NCBI GenBank assembly: GCA_024276125.1
Contig: JAJRXT010000151.1
Coordinates: 1-35,994, forward strand
DNA: 35,994 nt
From: a bacterium
Lineage (GTDB): Bacteria; SZUA-182; SZUA-191; JAJRXT01
Reading direction: 5' to 3'
Position numbers and translations under genes: made by a program. Below the pieces are notes generated by a model that saw only the letters and a program-made list of their open reading frames with translations, did no database searches and was not told the DNA's origin. Positions within the stretch are counted from its first letter, which is position 1. Every line of letters starts with the position of its first letter. Positions 1-7,584 of this stretch are shown here, piece after piece.

Positions 1-63
1 GGCTTGCCCCCGATATCGTTCTAATTCTTTTAGCTGCTCTGGTGTCAGCTTAACTCTAATCAT
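1..63 (-). CDS. 5' end of a transposase-like ORF (IS630-like), cut by window edge
   Basis: Only the first 21 codons are inside the window; they begin ATG-Ile-Arg-Val-Lys-Leu-Thr and run through a Glu/Lys-rich helix. A strong ribosome binding site, AAGGAGGT, sits about six bases before the ATG. The pattern of a short beta-strand followed by LTPEQLKELE is like the helix-turn-helix start of IS630-type transposases, but too little is visible to assign the family with confidence. A decayed transposase and a truncated TPR gene lie next to it, which fits an insertion hotspot. Confidence 0.45.
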   Translation of the reverse strand, partial: MIRVKLTPEQLKELERYRGQA

Positions 64-130
64 CTGTTACCTCCTTGTTATTACACATAATATCAGATGA
101 TTAGCAAAAAAGCAAGAAAATTATACTTAT

Positions 131-565
131 TTATGCAACTAGCTTATCAGCATGCTCTAACATATATCCCTCTCTATATAATGATATTGCTTTGTTGCGC
201 AGTTTAATCAGGCCGTCTTGACTCTTTTGGTGACTGGATTCCAATTTAGCAGACCTGTCCCAATAATTGTATGCCTGCATAAAATTACCAGCCTTATATT
301 CACCCTCGCCGCGGATATAGTATTCATCTGCCATTAAGCGGTTTATGTCTTTAGCAAATAAAGATTTACTATCCGGCACTAATTCTTTATCCAATTTAAG
401 AGCCCTATGCCAAACATCAAAAGCCTCAACCATTTTTCCCTGATTTTGGTAATCCACTCCCTGTTTATAATATGTATTTATTTTTTGTATATTCTCTAAG
501 TCTTTATTAAGCGTCAATACCTTCGCCCCAAATTTATATTTGGCATCTAGTTGAGAAGTAGGCGG
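131..565 (-). pseudogene. 3' fragment of a TPR-repeat protein, 5' end lost at an IS junction
   Basis: The frame encodes two recognisable tetratricopeptide-like helix pairs (around YYKQGVDYQNQGK and YYIRGEGEYKAGNF) and ends in TAA. The only internal start is a TTG at 517 without a ribosome binding site. The frame stays open upstream of it to a TAA at 566-568, with continuing protein-like sequence (TSQLDAKYKFGAKVLTLNK). That TAA lies in the inverted repeat that precedes the adjacent transposase. The simplest reading is the C-terminal end of a larger TPR protein whose 5' part was displaced by IS insertion. TPR proteins are protein-interaction scaffolds; the original role cannot be told. A small intact gene starting at TTG is the alternative, less likely. 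Confidence 0.6.
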
Positions 566-624
566 TTATGTTAAGATACAGTTTGTTAACTATACAGACA
601 ATGTATCTTAAAGGAGATAACCGC
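562..624 (+). repeat. Hairpin around the transposase ribosome binding site
   Basis: Two nested perfect inverted repeats face each other: GCGGTTAT at 562-569 with ATAACCGC at 617-624, and TTAAGATACA at 571-580 with TGTATCTTAA at 602-611. The ribosome binding site AAGGAG (611-616) of the transposase ORF lies at and between the two right-hand arms, and the ATG follows at 627. In RNA made by readthrough from outside, the stem would mask the binding site. Such protection from impinging transcription is established for IS10 and IS50; applying it here is inference. Confidence 0.6.
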
Positions 625-626
625 TT

Positions 627-1595
627 ATGACAGATATTATCGCACTTTTATCATGTTTAAGCCAATATATTGATACAAAAACTTTTCGTCGGTTATGTTG
701 CATTGTGCAAGCCATATTATCAATGACCGGTCGTATAACCATGTTGGGAATCAGCCGATGGACCGGCAAAGGAGGAAGTTACAGAACCATTCAGCGTTTT
801 TTCAACATGGCTGTCTCCTGGTGCAGACTCAACTGGGTCTTCATTCGCCAACGCTTGCTTGATAAAGACGATGTCATATTGCTTGCCGGCGACGAAACCA
901 CCGTAACAAAATCCGGTAAGCTGACATACGGACTTGACCGATTTTTCTGTTCAATCTTTGGCAAACCGGTTTGCGGCATTGCCTTTTTGTGTCTGTCAGT
1001 TATTAGTGTAAAGCGCCGTAAGTCCTATCCGGTGATGATGGAGCAGGTCATCAAACCCGCTGGAGAAAAACACAACAGTATCTTAAAGATAGTTCTGTTG
1101 AAGCAGACATTCGGTCTGATATTTATCAGCTGCCTTTGTGTCACAAGTTGTTTGCTGATATATTGAATGTGGTAATCATTGTTAAGGCGAATCTTTAAGA
1201 CCGGCGCTACGGCTCGGGTTGTTTTATTTACCAGCAATCCGGGCTTGGCCTGGGATAAAGTCATTTTATACTACCGCTTACGATTCCAGATTGAGTTTAA
1301 CTTTCGGGATGCAAAGCAACACTGGGGATTGGAAGACTTTATGAACGTAAAATCAATCCCGGTATACAATGCAGCCAACTTGGCCATGTTTATGGTAAAT
1401 GTATCGTATGCTCTTATAGCTAAAATACAGCAAACGTACAGTGTTAATGACTTTAAGGCCCGGTTTCGCGGATACAAGTACGCAGAAGCAACATTAAAAT
1501 TGCTTCCGGAAATTCCAAAGCCGATTTTTATTGAACAAATATATGCCAGAATCTCTGCTTTAGGCAGTATCAACGTGCTTCATAAAGCAGCTTAA
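627..1595 (+). pseudogene. IS4-type DDE transposase, internally deleted and frameshifted
   Basis: The first open part (627-1166) carries the first catalytic Asp region (LAGDETTVTKSGK), followed by a YGLDRFF segment. The second (1179-1595) carries the IS4-family Y-(2)-R-(3)-E-(6)-K signature, visible as YRLRFQIEFNFRDAK. Between them the frame is broken at least twice. The segment around 1060-1095 looks deleted, and the part with the middle catalytic Asp appears to be missing. A second shift occurs at 1191-1197, where reading CTTTAAG as CTTAAG would join KANL to KTGAT. The element should therefore be unable to move by itself. ATG 627 is preceded by AAGGAG inside a hairpin. Terminal inverted repeats and target duplications could not be identified, so the element limits are unknown. 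Confidence 0.85.
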
Positions 1596-1644
1596 TGGCG
1601 AAGGTGTTGTTAAATGAAACATGATTACTTTACCTATACCCTTT

Positions 1645-1743
1645 AGAGACTGTGTCGTAACTAGACTCTTGTCATTCCTGCCTCCGCAGGAATGACAAGT
1701 TGAGGACATTTTTCAGGTTTTAAGCAGTTATGACACAGTCTCT
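1645..1743. mobile_element. About 100-bp MITE with IS1182-like terminal repeats
   Basis: Left end AGAGACTGTGTCGTAACT and right end AGTTATGACACAGTCTCT are inverted copies of one another. In the middle, GTCATTCCTG and CAGGAATGAC form a second inverted repeat. The terminal motif matches the left end of the IS1182-like element at 35856 (AGAGGCTGTGTCACAAC) and the solo end at 23101, so this is probably a non-autonomous derivative mobilised by that transposase. No coding capacity. Confidence 0.7.
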
Positions 1744-1881
1744 TAACAACAAAAGAGCCCAAAGATAATAACGATTATTTGGAATGTAACTTTTAATATG
1801 TTATTTGAACAAGAGATTAACCGTATTTTATTATATACCTTATTGCCAGCAAACGGAATTATTTTTTGATATAACCTATAA

Positions 1882-2184
1882 TAACGTGAGTTCGGCATAA
1901 TTGATTAACTTATTTGTAAAAGAGCAAACCTTGAGGAACCCTTTTTGAAAAAAGTGTTCCTCAAGCTCCTCCCAAAAACTTTCAATCTAAAGGAATTTGG
2001 TTGGCGGCACATGTTATATATCAGCAATATTTATAGTCGGTATTATTGTGCCGCCAACCAAATTCCTTAAATTAAAATTCTTAGGAAGGGGGTTTGGGGG
2101 ATAACCCTTCTTTTAAGAAGGGTTTCCCCCAAGGTTTTATCTTTTATAAATAAATCAAACTAATTTTATGTCGAACTCAGGTTA
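1882..2184. repeat. MITE-like palindromic element, copy A (about 300 bp)
   Basis: The ends are TAACGTGAGTTCGG and, on the other strand, TAACCTGAGTTCGA, extending into A/T-rich arms of about 45 bases. Inside are three hairpin modules: CCTTGAGGAAC/GTTCCTCAAG, a 21-bp inverted repeat built on GGAATTTGGTTGGCGGCAC, and CCCTTCTT/AAGAAGGG. Copies B (32210) and C (33552) share all modules, and copy D (24829) lacks the central one. The TGA stop of miaA (2177-2179) lies inside the right terminus. No ORF. The rest of 1596-1881 holds the 1645 element and otherwise nothing recognised. Confidence 0.85.
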
Positions 2185-3106
2185 TAATAGCATCTTCCAG
2201 CATTTTATCGGCTATTTTATCACCCTTGCCGCTATTAGAAAAATCAAACCAGCGTATATCGGGATTCTTCCTAAACCAAGTTAGCTGTCTTTTGGCATAG
2301 CGTCTGGTATCCCGCTGTAATAAACTTACAGCCATATCAAGTTGATAAACCCCATCCAGATAATCCAGCATATGCCGATAACCCAGCCCCTGCATGGAAA
2401 TATGCCCCTTATTATAACCCATATCAAGTAATTTTCTTACCTCATCCAACAGCCCATTTTCCATCATCTTAAGCACTCGCTTGTTTATACGTTCATATAA
2501 AAGCTCCCGCTTACAATTAAGGCCGAATAGCCTAAAATCATACTTAGGCTCGGGCAGGCAGCGTTTATGTAAAACAGAAATAGGGTGTCCGGTTAAATGG
2601 TATACTTCCAGCGCCCTTATAATGCGAATCTGATCATTAGGATGCAGCCGTTCGGCTGTTTTAGGATCAATTTGTTCTAATTCATTATATAGGTAATCAC
2701 CCTCTTTTTGAGCTGATAATTCCATAAGATGATCTCTATAATCCCTATCCGCCGCGGGAGCGGAAAAAAGACCCTCTAAAAGCGCTCTTATATATAATCC
2801 GGTGCCGCCTTCTATTATTGGTATTCTACGCATATTGATTATATCTTCAATAGCCCTAAGCGCCATTGTACGATACATACCGGCGCTAAAGCATTCATCC
2901 GGGGCGACTACATCAATCAAGTGATGTTTCACAGCATTTTGCGCGGCCATATCCGGTTTGGCTGTACCTACATCCATATAACGATAGACTTGGCGCGAAT
3001 CGGCATGTATTATCTGCGTATCAAGCCGGCCGGCCAAATTTTGCGCTAGAGATGTTTTCCCTATACCGGTAGGGCCTACTATTACAATAACTTGTTTTTT
3101 ATTCAT
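2177..3106 (-). CDS. miaA: tRNA dimethylallyltransferase MiaA
   Basis: Transfers the dimethylallyl group of DMAPP to the N6 of A37 in tRNAs that read codons starting with U. The P-loop GPTGIGKT lies near the N-terminus, followed by DSRQVYRYMDVGTAKP (the DMAPP and catalytic Asp region), IIEGGTGLYIRALL, and the RIIRALEVYHLTG and YAKRQLTWFRKN blocks, in the usual order. At about 309 residues it has normal length. I choose ATG 3106; the frame is open to a TTG at 3115, and neither start has a strong ribosome binding site. The last two codons and the TGA stop come from the terminal repeat of the MITE at 1882-2184, so the C-terminus has been rewritten by the element. mutL, often next to miaA, is elsewhere in this window. 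Confidence 0.96.
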   Translation of the reverse strand: MNKKQVIVIVGPTGIGKTSLAQNLAGRLDTQIIHADSRQVYRYMDVGTAKPDMAAQNAVKHHLIDVVAPDECFSAGMYRTMALRAIEDIINMRRIPIIEGGTGLYIRALLEGLFSAPAADRDYRDHLMELSAQKEGDYLYNELEQIDPKTAERLHPNDQIRIIRALEVYHLTGHPISVLHKRCLPEPKYDFRLFGLNCKRELLYERINKRVLKMMENGLLDEVRKLLDMGYNKGHISMQGLGYRHMLDYLDGVYQLDMAVSLLQRDTRRYAKRQLTWFRKNPDIRWFDFSNSGKGDKIADKMLEDAIIT

Positions 3107-3121
3107 TTTTTCCAAAACGTA

Positions 3122-3177
3122 GATATGCGGGTTTTTAAACCCGCATCTTGGCTGACTTAAAAGTCGGCGGCTACAGG
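3122..3177. repeat. Double-hairpin repeat (GCGGGTTTTTAAACCCGC type), copy 1
   Basis: Two adjacent hairpins: GCGGGTTTTTAAACCCGC, then GCTGACTTAAAAGTCGGC. It sits between miaA and rsmA. The same two-hairpin unit recurs at 18265, 20170, 24740 (opposite orientation) and 29029, usually flanked by TGTAGC/GCTACA. It could act as a weak bidirectional transcription barrier, but there is no T-run. Confidence 0.8.
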
Positions 3178-3182
3178 TAATA

Positions 3183-4034
3183 CTATAAACTTAATAAATT
3201 ATCGGCCAGCCGCCCGAAGGTGGATATATCAATAGACTCCGCCCTCTGTTTTGGATCAATCTCACTAATATCTAAGGCTTGTTGAATTATTTTAGCAGAT
3301 AAACCAAGCCTTGGGGCATGGGTAAGGGAGTTATAAATAGTTTTCCTGCGCTGGGCAAAGGCTGCTTTTACCACATCAAAAAACATTTTTTCATTACAAA
3401 CACTTATTCGGGGCTTATCCAGTGGACGAAGCCGTATTACCGCTGATGCCACCTTGGGCTGCGGTCTAAAACAATCAGCCGGTACGTGGGCAATAAACTC
3501 CATATCCAGATAATATTGCAAGGTAATGCTTAAAACCCCGTATGCCTTGCTGCCGGGCTGCCCCAGCATACGCTCTACAAATTCAGCCTGAAGCATAAGC
3601 GCCATAAGTTCAAAAGCATCTCGTTGTTTTATCAGGTGTAATAAAATAGGGCTGGATACATAATACGGCAGGTTGGCCGCTAGTTTAAACCGATGATTCT
3701 GATTGTTTTTACTATTATATTCCTTCAATAATTGTCCGTAATTATATTTAGCCGCATCAGCCTGAATAATAGTTATATTTTCGTATATGCTAAGTTCGTC
3801 ATGTAAAAAGCGGCATAGGCGGCGGTCAAGTTCAAGGGCAAAAACCCGACTGCCGGATTGGGCCAAGGCTGTGGTTAAATTACCGGTACCAGCGCCGATT
3901 TCCACTACCGGCTGACCCGTTTTTAAACCAACAGCCCCAATAATTTTTTCTATAATATCGTAACTTATAAGAAAGTGTTGCCCAAGGCGTTTATTTGCTT
4001 TAGGATTTTTAATTTTTATCTGGGGAGTATACAT
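3183..4034 (-). CDS. rsmA: 16S rRNA (adenine1518/1519-N6) dimethyltransferase RsmA (KsgA)
   Basis: Dimethylates two adjacent adenines in the loop of helix 45 of 16S rRNA during small-subunit assembly. The N-terminal LGQHFL signature (residues 17-22) is followed by SAM-binding motif I VEIGAGTG (44-51), the acidic loop Glu68, an Asp at 93 and the catalytic NLPYY (121-125). The C-terminal helical domain is complete. At 283 residues the length is normal. It starts at ATG 4034 inside the upstream DUF3108-like gene (26-bp overlap), indicating translational coupling, and stops with TAG. Confidence 0.97.
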   Translation of the reverse strand: MYTPQIKIKNPKANKRLGQHFLISYDIIEKIIGAVGLKTGQPVVEIGAGTGNLTTALAQSGSRVFALELDRRLCRFLHDELSIYENITIIQADAAKYNYGQLLKEYNSKNNQNHRFKLAANLPYYVSSPILLHLIKQRDAFELMALMLQAEFVERMLGQPGSKAYGVLSITLQYYLDMEFIAHVPADCFRPQPKVASAVIRLRPLDKPRISVCNEKMFFDVVKAAFAQRRKTIYNSLTHAPRLGLSAKIIQQALDISEIDPKQRAESIDISTFGRLADNLLSL

Positions 4035-4851
4035 GTTTTATTAGTCTGCCGGTAATATCGCCTACGCTGACAACATTCTCGGCAACTCCTTTTAGGGGAA
4101 GCATATCATCTGAAAGCAATACTTTTATAAAACCGTCTTTCGTATTAAATATTTCCTTACCTACACGTATATTTAACAACATGGTATTTTGTTCCTGCCA
4201 GTCCAGGTCTCTCCGCAAGGTTTGTTCATTTTCTTTATTTAAAACAATAACCAAAAATTTATCAACCCCTTTAAAGGGTAAGGCGGGGATTATATACTTC
4301 CGCCCTTTTTTAACCTCTCCGAAGACTCCCGCCCGAAAATTATAAAATACAGTAAGAATATCCTCATACTTTTTCCCCTTGGGTATATCTATACAATATT
4401 GACCTACTATATTATCATTAAAAAATGATGTGCAAGTTATTATTTTTTGTGGATAATCAAACCAATAACAACTTTTTCTACGCATTTCCGATTTTATTAT
4501 CGTTTTTTCAAAAGATACAGGCTGCATCCGTTTTCCATCTTTTGCCGGCTGCATATATGACGAATATTGCTGTATCCTGTAATTAGTCAGCCAACCCATT
4601 ACACCTTTACCTTTTGCTTGCATTACAGCTTGATATAATTGGCTTTTTTCGTCAAATTTAAGATTAATCCTGCATTCAGCTATCCCTTTAAACAAAAAAA
4701 AGTCCAGCTCATAAACCAATAATTCCCCGCAAAATTTATCTGACACGGATTTGATTGATTCCGGCTTATTTTTTGCGTAAACCGGTTTAATCATAAAGAA
4801 AAGTATAAAGATAACTATAAAAAATAAATTTAGCTTAAATTTGTCAGGCAT
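4009..4851 (-). CDS. Exported DUF3108-like protein
   Basis: 280 residues with an N-terminal hydrophobic stretch (about residues 8-26) ending in PVYA-K, a good signal peptidase I site. The rest is beta-rich with GELLVYELDFFLFKGIAE near the start. This resembles DUF3108 proteins: envelope proteins with a conserved opening of the type 'L.Y.v.w.gi.aG.a' and no known enzymatic role. The gene overlaps rsmA by 26 bp and probably begins the DUF3108-rsmA-miaA transcription unit. Family assignment is by resemblance of the N-terminal motif and length; function is unknown. Confidence 0.7.
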   Translation of the reverse strand: MPDKFKLNLFFIVIFILFFMIKPVYAKNKPESIKSVSDKFCGELLVYELDFFLFKGIAECRINLKFDEKSQLYQAVMQAKGKGVMGWLTNYRIQQYSSYMQPAKDGKRMQPVSFEKTIIKSEMRRKSCYWFDYPQKIITCTSFFNDNIVGQYCIDIPKGKKYEDILTVFYNFRAGVFGEVKKGRKYIIPALPFKGVDKFLVIVLNKENEQTLRRDLDWQEQNTMLLNIRVGKEIFNTKDGFIKVLLSDDMLPLKGVAENVVSVGDITGRLIKHVYSPDKN

Positions 4852-4918
4852 TTTATAATTAATGTAAGCTTCCTATATAGGGGAGGGGCTTGTCCTAATA
4901 CTGTTGACTTTAAAGAAC

Positions 4919-5002
4919 TGTCATTCTGAATGAAACGCAGTGGAGTGAAGAATCTATGCACGTAGCGAGCAGATTCTTCGTCCTTCGGTCTCAGAATGAC
5001 AG
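4919..5002. repeat. TGTCATTCTGA palindromic repeat, copy 1
   Basis: About 84 bp, starting TGTCATTCTGAATGAAACG and ending CTCAGAATGACA, with internal arms GAAGAATCT and AGATTCTTC. The same unit occurs at 11126, 15879, 17838, 20688 and 28393, and as partial copies at 7402 and 35836. It resembles REP/BIME-type or MITE-type bacterial palindromes; no coding potential. Confidence 0.85.
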
Positions 5003-5156
5003 GCTAATAATAATTGCACAAATATCTATAATTTGTGTTGTCAGATTCTAAAAATCCGGCAACTAGACTTCGGGGGTCATATTTCTTAATCTGACCCCGC
5101 CAAAAATATTATAGCTAATTATGCAATTATGCTTAATAAGAAATATCCAGCACAGT

Positions 5157-5494
5157 TTAATAATTCATGTTACGCAAAAAAACAATAAGATTGCCGTAGG
5201 GTGGATTAAGGGGTCTGATATAACAGATATTCGTTATACATTAAAGACAACAATTTATTAAAAGATTACCCCGAATCCACCACACCTAGCAGCGAGCAAT
5301 CTTTTTTGTGGCTGCCAAATTCTCAAATCTGGCAGCTAACGAGGCATCGAATTTGAGAATTCAATGCCACAAATATGGTGGGTCCGCAACTATTAAAATA
5401 ACGTATGCTTAAGCATATGTTATAGGCTCTTTCATGATACGGGCTTGACCCACCCTACATTTAAAAGCAGGGTTTGCGTAACATGAATTAATAA
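5157..5494. repeat. Nested palindromic element with three inner palindromes
   Basis: The outer inverted repeat is TTAATTCATGTTACGCAAA type (5157-5180 and 5471-5494). Inside lie, in order, a GTAGGGTGGATTAAG ... CCCCGAATCCACC unit (5196-5285), a palindrome around CTCAAATCTGGCAGC / GAATTTGAGAATTC (about 5310-5368), and a GGTGGGTCCGC ... GACCCACCCTAC unit (5377-5459). The GTAGGGTGGATTAAG unit recurs at 18655 and 20289, showing that independent repeats have been inserted into one another. Confidence 0.7.
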
Positions 5495-5565
5495 AATCAA
5501 TAAGTTTTATGTCTAATTTAAGGTTAATTACAAATCACCGTTTATGAACATTTGCAGTATAGCAC

Positions 5566-5603
5566 AAAAAAAATCCCCCCTTATAAAAAGGGGGGATTTT
5601 TTT
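5566..5603 (-). terminator. Rho-independent terminator of the OpuAC-like gene
   Basis: CCCCCC (5575-5580) and GGGGGG (5590-5595) form a G+C stem with loop TTATAAAAA, extended by A-rich and T-rich flanks so that it works in either direction. It lies about 30 bp after the stop of the minus-strand gene at 5632. Confidence 0.85.
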
Positions 5604-5631
5604 ATAATTATAACTACTTACATCAATCCGA

Positions 5632-6276
5632 TTAAGCCTCTCCGGGACTGAAACTAAAGGCAATACCCAATTCGCTTAAAAGATGACCGGCTACATTTTT
5701 TGGGTTTTTACCTTCTTTGTCTACCTTAGCAACCATTTTACCCATAATCTCTTCGCTTATCTTACCGTTTAATTTATTTAAAAGTCTGGCCAGAGCCGGA
5801 AATTTTTCCAAGGTATATTTGCGTACCACCGGAGCTGCAAACAGTGGCACACCCTCTTCTTCAATTTCTTCACTTGTAGTGCTATAACCAAATGTTTTCA
5901 ACCAGATAAGATTAAAATTTTTACTATACGCCTTTTTAACTTTTTTATATACAGCATCAGCATCACTATTGGGCGCTTCTCCCAATATTTCAGTTAAGCC
6001 AATACCGGTATACTCTATAAATATTTGAATATCATTGGATTCAAGCGCCTTTTGGGCTTCCATGCTATCTTCCATTTGCTTTAATTCTACTTTTGTACCA
6101 GTCCTTTCTTCAATTAATATACTCATTACTTCCGCTAAAATAGCCTGCTCGGTAATATCAAGATATCCAATGACAAGCTTACGCCCAACACAAGCTTCAC
6201 CCATAGAAATAAACCCGGGCAAAAGCATCAATAATGCGGTCAAAATACACACCGCTGTTTTCTTTAAATCACGCAC
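5632..6276 (-). CDS. OpuAC-type glycine betaine/choline-binding periplasmic protein, short form
   Basis: A signal peptide spans about the first 28 residues. It is followed by KLVIGYLDITEQAILAEVMSILIEERTG, the usual opening of the OpuAC/OsmF quaternary-amine binding domain, and by DIQIFIEYTGIG, the hinge segment that resembles the family's 'D.Y.EYTGT' motif. Family members are normally about 270-300 residues, while this one is 214; part of the second lobe between the LIWLKTFGYST and EEIEEEGVPLF regions appears to be missing. The start is GTG with a very good GGGAGGGG site five bases upstream. No permease or ATPase gene is adjacent, so ABC-transporter function cannot be shown; it may be an orphan ligand binder. 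A strong terminator follows. Confidence 0.75.
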   Translation of the reverse strand: MRDLKKTAVCILTALLMLLPGFISMGEACVGRKLVIGYLDITEQAILAEVMSILIEERTGTKVELKQMEDSMEAQKALESNDIQIFIEYTGIGLTEILGEAPNSDADAVYKKVKKAYSKNFNLIWLKTFGYSTTSEEIEEEGVPLFAAPVVRKYTLEKFPALARLLNKLNGKISEEIMGKMVAKVDKEGKNPKNVAGHLLSELGIAFSFSPGEA

Positions 6277-6364
6277 AAAAACCCCTCCCTAACTAATTTT
6301 AAAAAACCAAAATCCCTCTAATACTTATATAAAGGATTATTATATTATTTTATGATTAAATATT

Positions 6365-7318
6365 TCATTCATCCAGCTGTCCTATCCGTCTGTACTTAGT
6401 ATACCTCGCAGACAGTAATTCATCAACAGAAAATTGTCTTAGCTCCTCTAAATTGTTTAAAATTACGCGACGCAGGATTTTTGCCACAGCTTTATGGTCA
6501 TGATGAGCGCCGCAGGGCGGTTCCGGGGCAATCTCATCTATAATCTTTAGTTTGTAGGCATCTTTAGCTGTAAGTTTCAGCGGTTCTGCCGCATCTTTAG
6601 CCTTGGAGCTATTACGCCAAAGTATAGCCGCACATGATTCTGGAGAAATAACCGAATAAATCGAATGCTCAAGCATCAGCACCTTATCAGCAACACCGAG
6701 CGCCAGCGCCCCTCCGCTGCCGCCTTCACCCGTAACAACCGCAATTATAGGTACTTTTAGCCTGAACATCTCTCTTAAATTTATCGCTATAGCCCCTGAC
6801 TGTCCCCTTTCTTCGGCTCCAAGCCCAGGGTAAGCTCCAGGGGTATCTATTAAGGTAATCACCGGTTTATTAAACTTCTCAGCCAGCCTCATCAGGCGCA
6901 ATGCTTTACGATATCCTTCAGGATGCGGCATACCAAAATTATGCGCTATTTTTTGTTTGGTATCGCGTCCTTTTTGGTGTCCCAGCAAAACAATAGACAG
7001 CCCGTCCATTCGCCCTAATCCTCCGACAATAGAGCTGTCCTCAGCAAAACAGCGGTCTCCATGCAAAGGAATAAAATCATCCAACATCAATTTGGCATAG
7101 TCATTACAATAAGGGCGGTCAGGATGCCGCGCCAATTGTGTACGCTGCCAAGGAGTTAAATTATTGAAGATCTCACGCTGCTGTTTGGCCAGCTTTTTTT
7201 CCATTTTTTTTATATCAACCCGATACTCTTTGTTTGTATCGGCAAGCTCGCGCAGGCGTTCTATTTCCTGATATAATTCCTGCAATGGTTTTTCAAAATC
7301 CAGATAATATCTAATCAT
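6365..7318 (-). CDS. accA: Acetyl-CoA carboxylase carboxyltransferase subunit alpha
   Basis: AccA and AccD transfer the carboxyl group from biotin to acetyl-CoA, making malonyl-CoA for fatty acid synthesis. The sequence carries the coiled N-terminal helix, DDFIPLHGDRCFAED, NFGMPHPEGYRKALRLM, the oxyanion-hole Gly-Gly segments (TGEGGSGGALAL) and SVISPESCAAILW, all typical of AccA. It has normal length at 317 residues. ATG 7318 is the only sensible start, though no clear ribosome binding site precedes it. accD is not in this window. It lies downstream of dnaE on the same strand, separated by a repeat-rich gap. Confidence 0.97.
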   Translation of the reverse strand: MIRYYLDFEKPLQELYQEIERLRELADTNKEYRVDIKKMEKKLAKQQREIFNNLTPWQRTQLARHPDRPYCNDYAKLMLDDFIPLHGDRCFAEDSSIVGGLGRMDGLSIVLLGHQKGRDTKQKIAHNFGMPHPEGYRKALRLMRLAEKFNKPVITLIDTPGAYPGLGAEERGQSGAIAINLREMFRLKVPIIAVVTGEGGSGGALALGVADKVLMLEHSIYSVISPESCAAILWRNSSKAKDAAEPLKLTAKDAYKLKIIDEIAPEPPCGAHHDHKAVAKILRRVILNNLEELRQFSVDELLSARYTKYRRIGQLDE

Positions 7319-7371
7319 TATTATTTTAATCTATGTAATGTTTTAACTTAAGATTGGTTTTTTATGTTTCT

Positions 7372-7505
7372 ATATGTTTCGGGATGAAACATCCCGAAAC
7401 ATAGAATCTGCTCGCATACGGGGACAGATTCTTCACTACACCTCGTTTCGTTCAGAATGACAGCTAATAAAATTAAACAGCTTTGGTTTCGCAAGAGAAC
7501 TCTAG
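7372..7505. repeat. Composite repeat: TTTCGGGATG palindrome plus partial TGTCATTCTGA element
   Basis: ATGTTTCGGGATG and CATCCCGAAACAT form a palindrome at 7373-7402. It abuts a partial copy of the TGTCATTCTGA palindrome (7402-7462) and a tail (AATTAAACAGCTTTGGTTTC) repeated at 20800-20833. The TTTCGGGATG palindrome also occurs before dnaE (11081) and near 16026. Nothing else was found in the 7319-7584 gap. Confidence 0.7.
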
Positions 7506-7584
7506 TAGCCATTTTATGTTTTGACAGTAGAATCAACTTTGCGTAAAATGAATAATTAAGATCAATATAGCATATTTAAACCGA

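Larger units (their letters stand above)
4852..5631. other. Gene-free, repeat-filled spacer
   Basis: No protein-like ORF was found on either strand. The spacer holds the palindromic element at 4919-5002, a CTGTTGACTTTAAAG fragment also seen near 17820 and 35820, a TTCTAAAAATCCG segment shared with 18370, the nested element at 5157-5494, and the terminator at 5566-5603. Confidence 0.6.

Noticed and set aside
5632-6276. Lipoprotein assignment for the OpuAC-like protein
   Set aside because: The only candidate Cys follows Gly-Glu-Ala, a poor lipobox; ordinary signal peptidase I cleavage fits better.
7348-7536. 62-codon minus-strand ORF between accA and dnaE
   Set aside because: It is translated repeat DNA (TTTCGGGATG palindrome and TGTCATTCTGA element) with no ribosome binding site.
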